A stretch of DNA of 64,000 bases from Pseudisothecium myosuroides. Taxonomy: Eukaryota > Streptophyta > Bryopsida > Hypnales > Lembophyllaceae. Below are positions 12,822 through 24,302 of this stretch, piece after piece. The notes beneath the pieces are model-generated. The model searched no databases. It saw only the letters and a program-made list of their open reading frames with translations, and was not told the DNA's origin. Position 1 is the first letter of the stretch. Each line of letters starts with the position of its first letter. Where the stretch lies: the NCBI GenBank assembly GCA_951799445.1, contig OX637295.1, positions 21,638,001-21,702,000 on the forward strand. Reading direction: 5' to 3'. Both the position numbers and the translations under genes were made by a program.

Positions 12822-12966
12822 TATAAGATAGACGCACCCATTCCCGTCCATGTACCCCATTCCATCATTGTGTACCAATGAAGAACATTTTAGATAGAAA
12901 ATGTGCACCATTGATACATAATGACGGAATGGGGTAAAGGGACGGGAATGGATGTGTCTACCTTAT
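12822..12966. repeat. Near-perfect 145-base hairpin (short foldback element)
   Basis: The left arm starts TATAAGATAGACGCACCC and the right arm ends with its near-complement. Arms are about 58 bases with a few mismatches around a loop of about 27 bases. The ends resemble the family of 29633-29914, so it may be an internally deleted derivative. It sits at the same position, relative to flanking DNA, as the full inverted element 23070-23357 upstream of SDR unit 2. Confidence 0.75.
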
Positions 12967-13371
12967 GACGCCAGATGAGGCAACCACAGAGAGCAATCCC
13001 GTGTTTGTAAGTTAGATTCCTCCCACTTGCAGAGTACTACTATAACATCAACATGTTTTCAAAATTGGTCTTCATTCTTTATCCGTTACAATGTGTATAT
13101 TAAGTCTCCACAATCTTCCTTTTGAAAAAGAAAAATCTTTTGCGTAGTTCCTCTCTCAATTTCACGTATATTCCGTGATGATTAGGACACGGACATTCAA
13201 CTTTTATCTTGAAACAATGTTTTCTTACACAGTTTCTAATTGTATAATATAGTGCATTTTATTCTTTATTGAGAAGGATTCCATACAAACTTGTTTTCCA
13301 ATGCTCACATGTTACTTTCCTTTTCAAAATTTCAAAGATGGCACGTGGTCTATTTTTCAAGGCTTTCACCC

Positions 13372-13443
13372 CATTACAAGAAGTTTCAGGCCTCAAAGAG
13401 GCCATTAACAGATGATTTTCGGCACCCCTGCGGTGCAATTATA

Positions 13444-13483
<40 letters not shown>

Positions 13484-13660
13484 TTATTTAATTTTTTTTT
13501 ATATAAAAAAATATTAAAAGAATAAAAAAGTCTGACATGGCACTAGTAGTGCCACACCAGCACCTAAAATAAAATAATTTTTTATTTGAATTTTTTCTGC
13601 AATTGCACCCAGGGGGGGCAAAACTTGCGGTCCCTTCGAGGACTGAAATTTCTTGTAATG
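13372..13660. mobile_element. MITE with CATTACAAGAA inverted ends
   Basis: The left end is CATTACAAGAAGTTTCAGG and the right end is its imperfect complement, finishing CTTGTAATG. The element interrupts DNA that is continuous upstream of SDR unit 2 (about 24048: TTTCACCC directly followed by ATTCAAACAC), so an empty site exists in the same window. The interior has an AT microsatellite and a GTGCCAC block. The element at 38719-38985 has similar ends and size. The ends recall CACTA-type termini, but I see no clean target duplication. Confidence 0.75.
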
Positions 13661-14445
13661 ATTCAAACACATAGAGAAGAAGATTTGAAACATCTTCCTC
13701 AGCAAATTTGTGCCAACTTCCTTGGACAAGGTATTCTTGTGATTCAGAAGAGGCTCTTGGAATGCATTATGAATAGCTGGACTTGATCTTGACGCAAGCT
13801 TGGTGTCCGTGCAGGTCTAGGCCTACACACTTGAATGGAGCTTCTGCATTTGCAAATCCACAGACAATTTGAGCACCAGTTCTGAGAGATTTCAACAACT
13901 ACCAGTAGCGGCTTACAGACATGGCAGAGCAATTTTTTCACCCCTCTGGAGACCATTCCTCAACTGGAGCATTGCCATCGTAAGAGCCTTAGTTGGCAAA
14001 TTCCTGTTTTTCCAATAGTCTAATTGCTATGAATCTCTTCAGTTTTTCTCAATTTGCTATTAACTCCACAAGAAGAAACAGCTGACCCTTGCCTAGTGTT
14101 ATCAAAGTCACTGAAGGCAGTTTTTTATGTAATCCATATCATTTAACGGTGCTAGAGATTTTAAACCATGTTTGGGTTTCAACTAGTGCGTGATGCTGCA
14201 GTGAATTGTTTACCCTCCTGCAGCTGGTGGACAACGGACACTGTAGCGGTGGTGACGGGAGCCAACCGAGGGATAGGATACGAGATTGTGCGAAAACTAG
14301 CCGTGGAAGGGATGACGGTGGTATTGACTGCGCATGATGAGGGACGTCTGAAAGCCACTGGCGATCTTCATGCTGCGAATGTGCAGAACGTTGTGTTCCA
14401 CAAGCTCGATAGTGCCAATCTTGACTATGTTACCAAGTTTGCGAA

Positions 14446-14661
14446 CACAAGAAACTTGTAACGCATTCCCAGTGTTAATTCGTGGTGAATTCCCGGTGAG
14501 TCTCACATTTCCCTGTGTTTGAGTTGTTGCAACATGTGTCCAAAATCACTTTAATTAGTAATGTTTGTACAGGTGTCAAATATTAAAAATCAGTGGGAAA
14601 AGTGAGACTCACCAAGAATGCACCGGGAATCAACACTAGGAACGGGATACAAGTTTCTTGT
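14446..14661. mobile_element. 216-base MITE inserted in exon 2 of SDR unit 1
   Basis: Inverted ends of nearly 60 bases: the left begins CACAAGAAACTTGTA and the right ends TACAAGTTTCTTGT. Both continue into a GTGAGTCTCAC block and its complement. The flanking bases CGAA occur on both sides (3-4 base target duplication). SDR units 2 and 3 have the uninterrupted coding sequence here, so the ancestral empty site is known. No coding capacity. Confidence 0.88.
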
Positions 14662-16049
14662 CGAAGTGGCTCAAAGAAACGTACAATGGCTTGGACATTC
14701 TGGTAAGGATTCTAACTATTGGGTCTGGACTGAAGGGGAGGAGTCTTTGCATTGATGAAAGCTACATTTGCAGTGAATGTGAGGTCATTTGAGTAGTCCG
14801 GACCTTTCTCAAAAAGCAAGCTAGTGCACAAGGAAGAGAGCTTCTTGTAGCGAAGTTGTTTGTTCAATTGTTGTTGGAAGAGGACATGTGCAAAAATCTA
14901 GAAACCTCTTTGATGTTGTTTATGAACTAAGCATAGTGACAGTAGAGGCTCGTTTTGAGAAATGACATGCTCAATGACATTGACAAGAGATATGCGGGAT
15001 ATTTTCATATATAGTTAGAATCTCATATTTGCATTTTGACTCAATTCCATGATTAGTGGTGATTTCAATCTTTTGAAACCCATGAAAAACTACCACTATT
15101 GAAGATTTTGTATCTATTTTATGGGATGGATCTTGGTTGTAATAATTTGTTGGGAATGCATAAACAAGGGGCTTTTGAACTAATCCCACCTCAAAAGCTT
15201 TATGTTAAACATTGATGAGTTGTCCCATTTGACATTGTACAATATTACATTATGAGGTAGGAGGTTCAGAGCGCTTTCTCTCTCTACTAACATGGACTCC
15301 ATTCTAAGGTCCATTGAGAATATGTCTTACTTTTCAATCTAGTTATGAACTTACCATGTGATGGATGACATTGTCATGGCAGATTAACAATTCAGCAATT
15401 GGTTCACAAAGCCATGCTTATGATAGTGCTTTGGAAGGCATGAACATCAATTATTTTGGAGCAATAAATTTAACAGAGAAGCTTCTTCCATTGTTCAAGG
15501 AATCTGTTGGAGGGACGTGAATCATCAACATGAGCACCTTAGGTGTCTTCTTGGTTGTAAATCACCTCAATTAGATTCATTGGTTTCTTGTAAAGATCTT
15601 CTTTTGTACCTCCTCTAATTAGCTAGCAATATCTTCCCAATCCTTCCCTCTTATAGAAAAAGCAACCCTATTAAGGTATGTGCAAACATTATCAACATTG
15701 ACCAAAATGTAACTCCTACATTTGAACGCAAAAATGTCACAAAAACTTAGATTTTGATTACACAATATGTGCACAACCAAAGCATGAGAGTTTATAAATT
15801 TTTAGTTTACACTTTTGGTTTGGGATACATCATGAAATAATACTTTGGATGTTTATAACTCATTCATATTCCGTCTAAATAATGCATGCTTGAATGCATT
15901 CAAAAATTCTTTTAGTTGTTAATAAGATCAAATAAATTGTCTTTGTCTTTTATAGTATTGAATATGCTTACTTGTAATGAGTGAGGATTATAAGTGTGTT
16001 TACCTTAGAAAATTTATCCACAAATTGGTCAAAAATATCTTGTACTTTT

Positions 16050-16792
16050 GGGTCATTGCAAGAAAGATTGAGTGATTTTTGTTGCGTTTTGCACAATACT
16101 CATTTTTTTTCCGGGAGTACTTCATATTTAGAAAAATAATTTTTTTAAATGTGAAAAATATGTTTAATGTATACACCTTTAAGAAGAAGGTACCCTAAGA
16201 AAGAAAAGCATAGAAAAATTCTCTAAGTAGGAGAACTAGGAAAGTGCAAAATCTCATGAAAATAGGTACTTTCACTATAGTTTCACATTTTAATTTGTAA
16301 AAAATACAAAAAATAATTTACAAACTACTAAGATTTGGAAATTTAGGAAGAGTTGATGGTGATGAGATTTCACCAAAAAAATGATCTTAGAACCATCTTC
16401 AATGTTCAAAAATTGTGCACAATGGGAGTGTTGTTTGCACTCATGTGGAGGACATAAAATAATATATTTTTATATTTCCTTTGGTAGATGTATGCTTTCC
16501 TACTATGCAAATAGACCATGAAAATTTCATCTCTAGATCATTAAATTTGGGGACTCCTAACATAGTAAAACCCCTAAACCGCAACATGTGACAACTTAAC
16601 AAAAATGATTTTTAAATATAAAATGATTTTTTTTTTTAAATTTCTGAAAATATAAGGGATTTGATTACCATCAAGTTAGACATGTTCAATAGAAATTTCA
16701 TGTTCATTGGATTTGTGCTTCAAAATTTATAGCGGATGAAAAGAGTCACTCTCATAGTGAGAAAATAGGACCTGTCTTTCTTGCAATGACCC
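16050..16792. mobile_element. Non-autonomous TIR transposon in intron 3 of SDR unit 1
   Basis: Perfect 18-base inverted ends, GGGTCATTGCAAGAAAGA and its complement, bound a 743-base element without a transposase frame. Intron 3 of unit 3 has the corresponding site empty at about 35650 (TTGTACCCTTGTAGACGAG). A partial relative lies at about 52168-52600, sharing GATGGTGATGA and ATTTCACCAA. The flanks suggest a 3-base duplication (TTT), which is not certain. Confidence 0.82.
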
Positions 16793-19700
16793 TTTATTGA
16801 TAAGTTGACTTTTCAACATATATGTCAAGTTTCTTTGACTGAAAGTCAAGCAAGCTCTATTCAATGTGAATGCTTTTATGAACCTAAAAGTGTAATCTTG
16901 GATGTTCTTTATTCAAGTGTGAATTTCAATGTTTCTTCATTGGCAATACAATATACTATTGTATACCATATACCATGTATTATATACCATATACTATAGT
17001 GTGACATGACTTTTTTTTAAATTAATTCATTAATGTCAAATTCAAATTTTTATAAAAATTTGAGAATCAAGTAGCTAAATTTATAGAAAATAAGTAAAGA
17101 ACTCTGCCAAAAACTTCACTAATAAAAGGTCAATATTAGAAGGGTTTAGAATTGGAGGCCAACATGACTACGGTGGATGTAAAAGTGTGCAACTCTTTTG
17201 CACTTGCTCAATTAGCGAGAGTTAGTGCAATACATGAATCACACCATTTGTCATTCATATTTGCAAATATCAAAATACTTTTATTAGATCCACTGTCCAT
17301 ATACATTGCATATTCACTAATCATTCACTACTTAAGCATCTTTTCAAATCTAAATCTAATGCTTTTTCTTCTTGGCTAATTGTCTCAAGTTTAGACCTCT
17401 CGATTCAGGAATGAATTTATTAGACGCATTGAAAGTTAAACATTGATGCATTAGTGACTCTAATGTCTCTTAAATTTGAAAAGACATGATGTTTTGTTCA
17501 CAATGAAGAAATGACAAATTGTGAAATAATTACAAGACTTCAAAACCAAAATCATCTTTAACTCATAGAAGTGTAAACGAACCACTTTGGATGAAAAAAA
17601 TAATTTTTTCGTCATTGCAAAGACAAAATCCATGTCACACTATCGTAGATAGTCAATAAATAGCAATCCCTTAAAATATATTGTCATTCACAAGTTGGCC
17701 CTAGTTGTAGGTTGTATAATCTAGCTAAAAAAAGAATGCTTATATAAGTTAACCATATGACGTGTAACCTTCTTGAGTTTCTTCAAAGTTATCTTCAATG
17801 TCAAATTTGTTATATTGGTACTATTTAAAGTGCCAAGTTTGTAATACTTTAATTACACAAAGTTTTTAAAATAGAACTATTATAGATTGAGGTATTAAGA
17901 AGCACTTTAGAAAGTGCCAATTGAAACTTGTGAACATTGCCGCTATAACAAAATTGATATCATAAACCATGACTATTATCTAGATTTACTTGTTAAAGCA
18001 CCCGCGTTAAGAAGCATCATTGTTATGAATTTTTGCTAATTTTATGAAACCAATGTAGTAGCAATGCAAACTTCTAGACAATTGCACTATAGATTAGGCC
18101 ATAGGTTAAGACATTGATTGTCAATTTTATTCAATTGGAGGGATTTTAAAAGTCAAAACTTGTTAGATTTGTGTATCCAATGCTTGTTTCCTTTAAAAAA
18201 AATTGTAGATTTTTCCTTATATGTCACTGTATACTTATTTATTCAATTTGAATTCATCAAATTGTTCATCATTAAAGGTTATTGTTTACATATTGAAAAA
18301 TCAATTTGGATAAATGAGAAGATCTTTAGACAAAACATTGTCCTAAAGCACATATTCAACTAGGAATCATATGATTTTTGGTTGACTACTTAGATCTCAT
18401 ACTTCTCAGGATAACCCTTTTACATGCAAGAGTAGTCAAGAATAGTCACTTTAAGCATGTAATCTTTAATAACGTAAAATCCACTCAATCTAAAGGGTGA
18501 ACAAACTTATCATTGATGACTTGGTGAGTGATTTGTCTGTCATCTTTGGCAGAATGTGAACGACCAAAAACTACAACAAGCCCTGAGCAACCCTCATTCC
18601 TCTTATCAAACCTTCCTCAACTCTGTAGCCTAAAGCTACTTATCTGCATGCCAATCCAATAGTGAGGATGTGCACCTATATGGTGCATCGTGGTACATCC
18701 TTTCCAAGGTGCTCTTGAATACCTACACTTGCTTATTGGCTAAGACATCTCCAACTTTGTCTGTCCATTGCGTGCATCGAGGGCTCATGGAGTCAAAGAT
18801 GTTGGAGGATTTTATCAAAGCCATAACTCCGGAGGCCTTTCAAGAAGGCTTGGCTAGTGGGGCTATGGGGAAGGAAGAAGTTGTGGGAGTTGGGGAAGGG
18901 ACGGACATGGCGGTGTGGCTGGTGGTGCAAAGGCCACCAAGGGAGAAGTCAGGGTTGTTTTGGTACAAACGGGCAGTACTCAACTTTCATTATTGGGAAT
19001 GATTGGAGAAATTCTAAATCCTTCAAGATTTGTAGGGAAACATATACATATACATTATTGTGTATGATTCCTAGAGGATTTTAAGAGTATGATTTATATA
19101 CAACACAATAATATAGAAATATATATTTCTTTGAGTCTACCTTCAAAAGAAGGCACCAATGGTAGCATTGGTCACCTATGCCTTTATGGCATTGTTCACA
19201 AAACTACCTCCAACGAGTACTTCATTCATGTTGGTCCTCATTCATGTTAGTCCTCTAGAGGACCAACATTATTCTTCTCCCAACCAAAGATACACCACTG
19301 GATTGACATTACATTCTTCTTTAATTGCAAAGGAGTCTTTATTAATTATTAATTGTTTGAATAGTCTTGTTCTAGATGGATGATCCTTGATGATGTATTG
19401 TCCAAATGTCTTCTCATTTGTCCAATGGAATTTTAGAATCTTTATTTTAATACAAATACATAACATGGTCAATTGGCCACTTTATTAAGGTTTTGTGCTT
19501 TGTATTAATTTATGAAAAACATTTCACAAATTATAATGATGTATTGATTTTTCATATTTTTCATGGATGATAAGATTTTTGAAGAGAAATAATGTAAATA
19601 GAATAAAACTTTATAGATTTAGTGACTTAGAATATGGTTAGATAGTTTTGTACGAGAAACTTTTTATTTTTTGACAAAAGCCTAATCTAATAGTTTCTTA

Positions 19701-19904
19701 TATTTTTTTTTAATAGTGACAAACACAAGTGAGTGTGGATTAGAAACTTCTTCACTGAAACTACTATACCAGAAGTATCAATGGGCGAAGTCCAAAGTAG
19801 ATATACAAAAGTTGTAGTATCCAACATATAACATATTATTGTGGAAGTTTGAAGAAAAAATTAGTTGTAATTTGAAAGAGAATTAATTTCAAAATTAGCT
19901 ATAT

Positions 19905-21424
19905 TTAACCCTTGGGGAGTTCACTTAGAGTATCCATTAGAAACCATGTGCAAACAAAACTTTGGACCCCCTATATTATATCATAAAATTTAAATTTTAA
20001 AAAATATATTTTAAAAAAAATATAGAGAGAGAGAGAGAGATTTTTCTACTTTGAAAGTTTATGTTTTGAATTATTGATAGTTTTATTCATTAATGATAAT
20101 TAATTACAAATTTTTGAAGTAAAAGAATACACTGTAGAACTGAAAAATAACTTTCACATCCCTATTTTATACAAGAAAAAATTGTCTAAAAAATGAACAA
20201 AAAAATTCTAAAAATAACTCTCTATTGAGAGCTCATTTTGAGTTGAATATTGATGCAATGGTCATCTAAATGTGATCTCTATAAATATTTGAGTTGAAAA
20301 ACATGCCATTTTAGATCATTTTCAACCTCTTTTAGAAATCATTTCATATTTTATTTGAGTTGGAAATTTTGGCAATAGAAACCTATAGTCATTATTAAAC
20401 AATTCTCAAAATTTTAGATTGAAATTATAGTTTATTAGAAATCACTTGTTTGCACATGGTTTGTTGTAGTAGAACTAAGTGCACCCCCTGAGACTTCGCC
20501 CTACAAGACCATCATGCTATTTTTAGCAACATAGCAATTTTGAATAGGTACTTGTGACTAGAAGTTTGCATATTTTAGGCTGAATTTTAGTTAAAGGTGG
20601 GGACAAGGAATATCTTTCATGTGAACAAAAATTTATAACATTTGAAAATATGAGTAAAAAATTATGGCCCAATATGTTGTTGTTTTCCTCAACTAGTCAA
20701 ACCAGGCAGATTGGGAAAAAAATTACTTTTTTTCCAAATAAAAATTTGAAATTGATTTTCTAGATTTATATATACGTGGAAAGCTTTGAATCATTGCATT
20801 TCAACCAATGAGTTAGAAGTTACAAGGAATTTTAGTTTGCAGGCAGTTATGGATTCTCTATACTAAAATAAATTTTGAAGTCGTCTAATTCACTCAATTT
20901 TCAATATTTTTGGAAAAGAAATAAAATTACAGGATGTAGGTTGTTTATTACAACATTACCACCATTGGATTGGCATTTTTCAATTCCATAATTAACTTAA
21001 CAATTTAGTGTTTTGAATCATTCTCTAGTTCTTTCTACTTACCATTTTTTTCCTCTATGTTGTACAATTCCAAATGATTTGAAAATTTTCAAGCATGTAG
21101 CCAACTTTCTCTGAAGAATGAATCCAAAGAATAACCACCATCTTGGATATTTTTTCATACAAATGTGATCTTGTAAAGTGCAGCTACCCGATTTTTTGCA
21201 AGGCAAAAAAAAGGATTTTTGTCAATTAAAACGCCAATATCTTGCAATCCACACGGTGGAAAATTCTGAATTTTTTCCACATCTTCTCAAACCAACATAC
21301 TACATGATCCTATGGTTACATGTGTCCAGAAATGTGTTTTTTTCCAAAATTTGGTTCTTATGTTTGAAGTGGCAATTTTTTGAGCATTTTGGAGGGAAAC
21401 ATAGTCAAAGAACTTAAGGGGTTA
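19905..21424. mobile_element. TTAA-flanked element carrying a nested foldback element
   Basis: The flanks 19790-19904 and 21425-21850 match one continuous stretch at about 50330-50640, which marks this block as an insertion with TTAA on both sides. The inner part 20508-21424 matches the 0.93-kb elements at 21899 and 26939 (the motifs AAGGAATATCTTTCAT and CTTGCAATC). A foldback element at about 19911-20507 lies inside its left terminal repeat. Confidence 0.75.
19911..20507. mobile_element. Foldback element nested in a TTAA element
   Basis: Inverted ends: GTTCACTTAG plus AAACCATGTGCAAAC on the left, and GTTTGCACATGGTTT plus CTAAGTGCACCCCC on the right. The part 20169-20507 is closely related to 61590-61910, a second copy that lacks the left half. 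No coding capacity. Confidence 0.65.
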
Positions 21425-21898
21425 AAACCATGATTTGAAATTACTTTATATTTTGTCAATTTTTTCCTTGACCTTGGACAATTTTCTTTTTGTGTCTTGG
21501 CACGTTGGTATACATCACATCAAATTGTTTTACATAAAATTGAAGGAAGTTGACATTTTTAGAATTAAAATATTTTCAATTTGACATGCAAGTAAAGTTG
21601 GTTCTCATAATATTTGAATATTTTTTTTGAATTAAAAGCAGGGAATTGCATAAGCCATTGTAGAGAGAGTATAGGTTTCCCTTGCATTTGAAATATTTAT
21701 TTAATAGGATAATACATTCTATATATATAACAGAGCCATATGATGCATTTTTAAATTTAGAGTTTTTGTACAAAGATTAGAGTTCATAACACATACAATT
21801 GATTCAACCAATCCAAGAAGAGTAAAGTTTCATTTTCAATATCACATCATAAAGTTTAGAACTTATACCGTCGTAAAGTTGATAGTTTTTTTATGTCA

Positions 21899-22835
21899 TT
21901 AACCCCTAAAGGACCGGCATGCCTTTTTTGGTTGTATAGAAATTCTGAGCAGGTCCATGTGACTAGAGATTTACATATTTTAAGCTGAAATTTTAATAGA
22001 AGGTGGGCGCAAGGAATATCTTTCATATGCACTAAATTTCAGGACATTTGGAAATAGGAGTCAAAAGTTATGGCCAAATATGTTATTTTTTTTCGTAACT
22101 TGGCAGTCCAGGCAGCAAAAGAAAATTGGCAAAATTTTGATTTTTCTTTTTAATAATTTTTTCTTGTATATTATATTTTTGTCTATCTGAAAAGCTTTAA
22201 TTCATTTCATTTGGATTTGTTATGAGAAAGTTATGGACATTCTTGTTTTTCGGGCAGTTAGAGCATCTTCTTGAAAAAAATAACTTGTAGGATTCATTTC
22301 TAAATGCTATTTTTGCAATTTAAAAAAAAAAAATTCTCATGGTTTAGTTTACTTGCTAGAACAATCTCACCATTGGGATTAGTGTATTTTAATTCCGTCT
22401 AAAATATATTAATATTTCAGATTTTCCTTCTATCTCGTACCTACTTCTATTTAATAAATTTTTTTAAAATGATAATTAAGTTTTTTTGAATATTTTTTTC
22501 CCCCTAGACTCTCAACTCAATTCTCCACTATAATGATTTAAAGCTCAAAACTCTGTAGTGCAAAAATTTTAAGTTAAAAATGTTGAAAGTCAAAAAATCT
22601 AGTCCCGCAATGTGCTGAAATACTTGTTTTTTCCACTTTAAACGCAGATATCTTGCAATCTGAGCGGTCAAAAATTCTGAATTTTTTTCTGCACATTCTC
22701 ATACTAGTTAGGTGTAAGATCCTATGGTTAGATGTGCAAAAAAAACATTTGTCAAATTTTTCTACTCCTTGCTATAGAAATAGCAGTTTTGAGTGTTTTT
22801 TGGCAGAAAAAAGGCCTTGGGCCTTTAGAGGTTAA
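21899..22835. mobile_element. TTAA-flanked non-autonomous element, 0.94 kb (copy B)
   Basis: Left end TTAACCCCTAAAGGACC, right end GGGCCTTTAGAGGTTAA, with TTAA duplicated at both borders. It is collinear with the copy at 26939-27865 over its whole length at high identity, including CTATCTCGTACCTACTTCTA and AAAGGCCTTGGGCCTTTAG. No transposase frame. Confidence 0.88.
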
Positions 22836-22899
22836 GATTGACAAAAATAATTTGTTTGATTGGTTGAATCAATTTTGTTTGTTATAATCTCTAGTTATG

Positions 22900-23357
22900 A
22901 AGTGAGCAAAAGTTATGAAGGATCAAAGTTTTTTTGGTAGAGGTTCTACAAAAGTTTCTTCTACATAGGTACATATTGATTTTGGAGATGTACACCAAGT
23001 GGCGGTTTTGGATCAGTGGCCATTTGAGGGTGCCCACCTCACATGCTCGCCCCAACAATTGTCACTAGCGTGTAAGGTGGGTACACCCAAAATCACACCT
23101 TGCCTAAAACCACCATCCGCACTTTATATGCCTCTCCCAAATCAAAATGTACATTGTGAAAGAAACGATTTTCGAACATCTACCAAAAGAAACTTTGACC
23201 TTTTATAACTCTTGCATACTATATCCAAGTGTTGTGTTCTTTGGTGCATGCAAACCTCCTTTCACCTATAAACAAGAAAAGATGAAAATTTGACCAGTCT
23301 CATAATAGTAACTTGGCACAGCTACAAAAAGTGGCGGTTTAGGGGGTACCCACCTCA
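22900..23357. mobile_element. Two inverted MITE copies, one partial and one complete
   Basis: A partial copy in + orientation (about 22900-23046, ending GGGTGCCCACCTCAC) is followed by a complete copy in - orientation (about 23070-23357, TAAGGTGGGTACACCC to GGGGGTACCCACCT). Both belong to the family of 29633-29914. Together they form a long imperfect inverted repeat about 0.95 kb upstream of the SDR unit 2 start. Confidence 0.65.
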
Positions 23358-23498
23358 GTGGAAATCTCGTGTTTGTAGATTCCTCCCACCTTGCAGAGTA
23401 TGCAGAGTACTATTGTATCATCAACATGTTGTTTTTCAAAATTTGTTTTTATTCTTTATCCGTTACATTGCAGACCCCGATGTACTCCGTATATGCCA

Positions 23499-23737
23499 TA
23501 ACATTGTTAAACCAGCTCTCTGACCTCCCCCCAGGTGGAGGTATAATGCTCCCCTATATACCTGGGGGAGACTTTAGTTAAAATATCCAAACACTTGATT
23601 GGCTGGGTTGCAGAGACTGTATGGCGATGTTGTCAAACTGGGGGGTCTCATTGGTTGGCGCTGCTTCTTTGTCACTGGAGGGGTCCTGAAATTGGGGGGA
23701 GCAAAAGGGAACCCCCCAGTGAAGGTTAACAATGTTA
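23499..23737. mobile_element. 239-base MITE with TAACATTGTTAAACC ends
   Basis: The left end TAACATTGTTAAACC and right end GGTTAACAATGTTA are inverted. The inside carries several runs of C or G six to seven long (CCCCCCAGG, CTGGGGGG), unlike the AT-rich surroundings. The equivalent spot upstream of SDR unit 1 (about 13081-13110) lacks it: there TCCGTTAC leads within a few bases to AAGTCTCCACAATCTTCC. Confidence 0.72.
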
Positions 23738-24302
23738 CGTGAAGTCTCCACAATCTTCCTTTTGAAAAAGAAACTAAGATCTTTTCTGTACTTCCTCTCT
23801 CAATTTCACGTACCTTCCATGATGACTATGCCACTCATACGTCAAACATGATCCCTTGTATGACACGCACATTTGACTTTTTTCTTGAAACAATGTTTTC
23901 TCACACAGTTTCTAATTGTAAAATACAGTGTATTTTATTCTTTGCTGACAAGGATTCCCTACAAAATTGTTTTCCAATGCTCATATATTACTTTCCTTTT
24001 CAAAATTTCAAAGATGGAACGTGGTCTACTTTTCAAGACTTTCACCCATTCAAACACATAAAGCAGAAGATTTGAAACATCTTCCTCACCAAATTTGTGC
24101 CAACTTCCTCAGACAAGGTATTCCCGTGATTCAGGAGACTGAGGCTCTTGGAATGCATGTGTGGATAGCTGGACTCGATCTTGACGCAAGCTTGGTGTCA
24201 GTGCAGGTCTACTTGGAGCTTCTGCATTTGCAAATCCGCAGACAATTTGAGCACCAGTTCTGAGAGATTTGAACAACTACGAGTAGCGACATACTCACAG
24301 AC

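Larger units (their letters stand above)
11995..13920. other. Spacer upstream of SDR unit 1, transposon-rich
   Basis: It holds the degraded element at 12555-12792, the hairpin at 12822-12966, the CATTA MITE at 13372-13660, and single-copy-like DNA shared with the spacer before SDR unit 2 (for example TCCACAATCTTCCTTTTGAA in both). A short AT microsatellite sits at about 13447-13476. No gene is seen. Confidence 0.55.
13921..19002 (+). pseudogene. SDR unit 1, inactivated short-chain reductase gene
   Basis: Exon equivalents are 13921-13979, 14224-14702, 15383-15556 and 18553-19002, with the same intron positions as the intact units. Readable motifs are TGANRGIG (Rossmann NADPH site), the start of the NNAG region as INNSA, and YILSK (catalytic Tyr and Lys). 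Damage: a 216-base MITE splits exon 2 (14446-14661) and brings in stops; TGA at 15518-15520 replaces an Arg codon of exon 3; TAA at 18631-18633 lies in exon 4; the exon 3 donor has changed to GTAAAT. From the end of exon 4 the frame still reads GLFWYKRAVLNFHYWE, so decay is recent. Introns 2 and 3 resemble those of unit 3 rather than unit 2, so units 1 and 3 are the closer pair. Intron 3 gained the element at 16050-16792. Confidence 0.9.
19003..24302. other. Spacer between SDR units 1 and 2, mostly transposons
   Basis: After the unit 1 end, DNA to about 19640 resembles the DNA after unit 3 (37195-37860). The segment 19790-21850 resembles 50330-50980 except for the large TTAA insertion. Then follow the TTAA element 21899-22835, the paired elements 22900-23357, the MITE 23499-23737, and the presumed promoter of unit 2, which is shared with unit 1. 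No gene seen. Confidence 0.55.

Noticed and set aside
13447..13490. TA-repeat and T-run
   Set aside because: A simple microsatellite inside a MITE; no reason to expect function.
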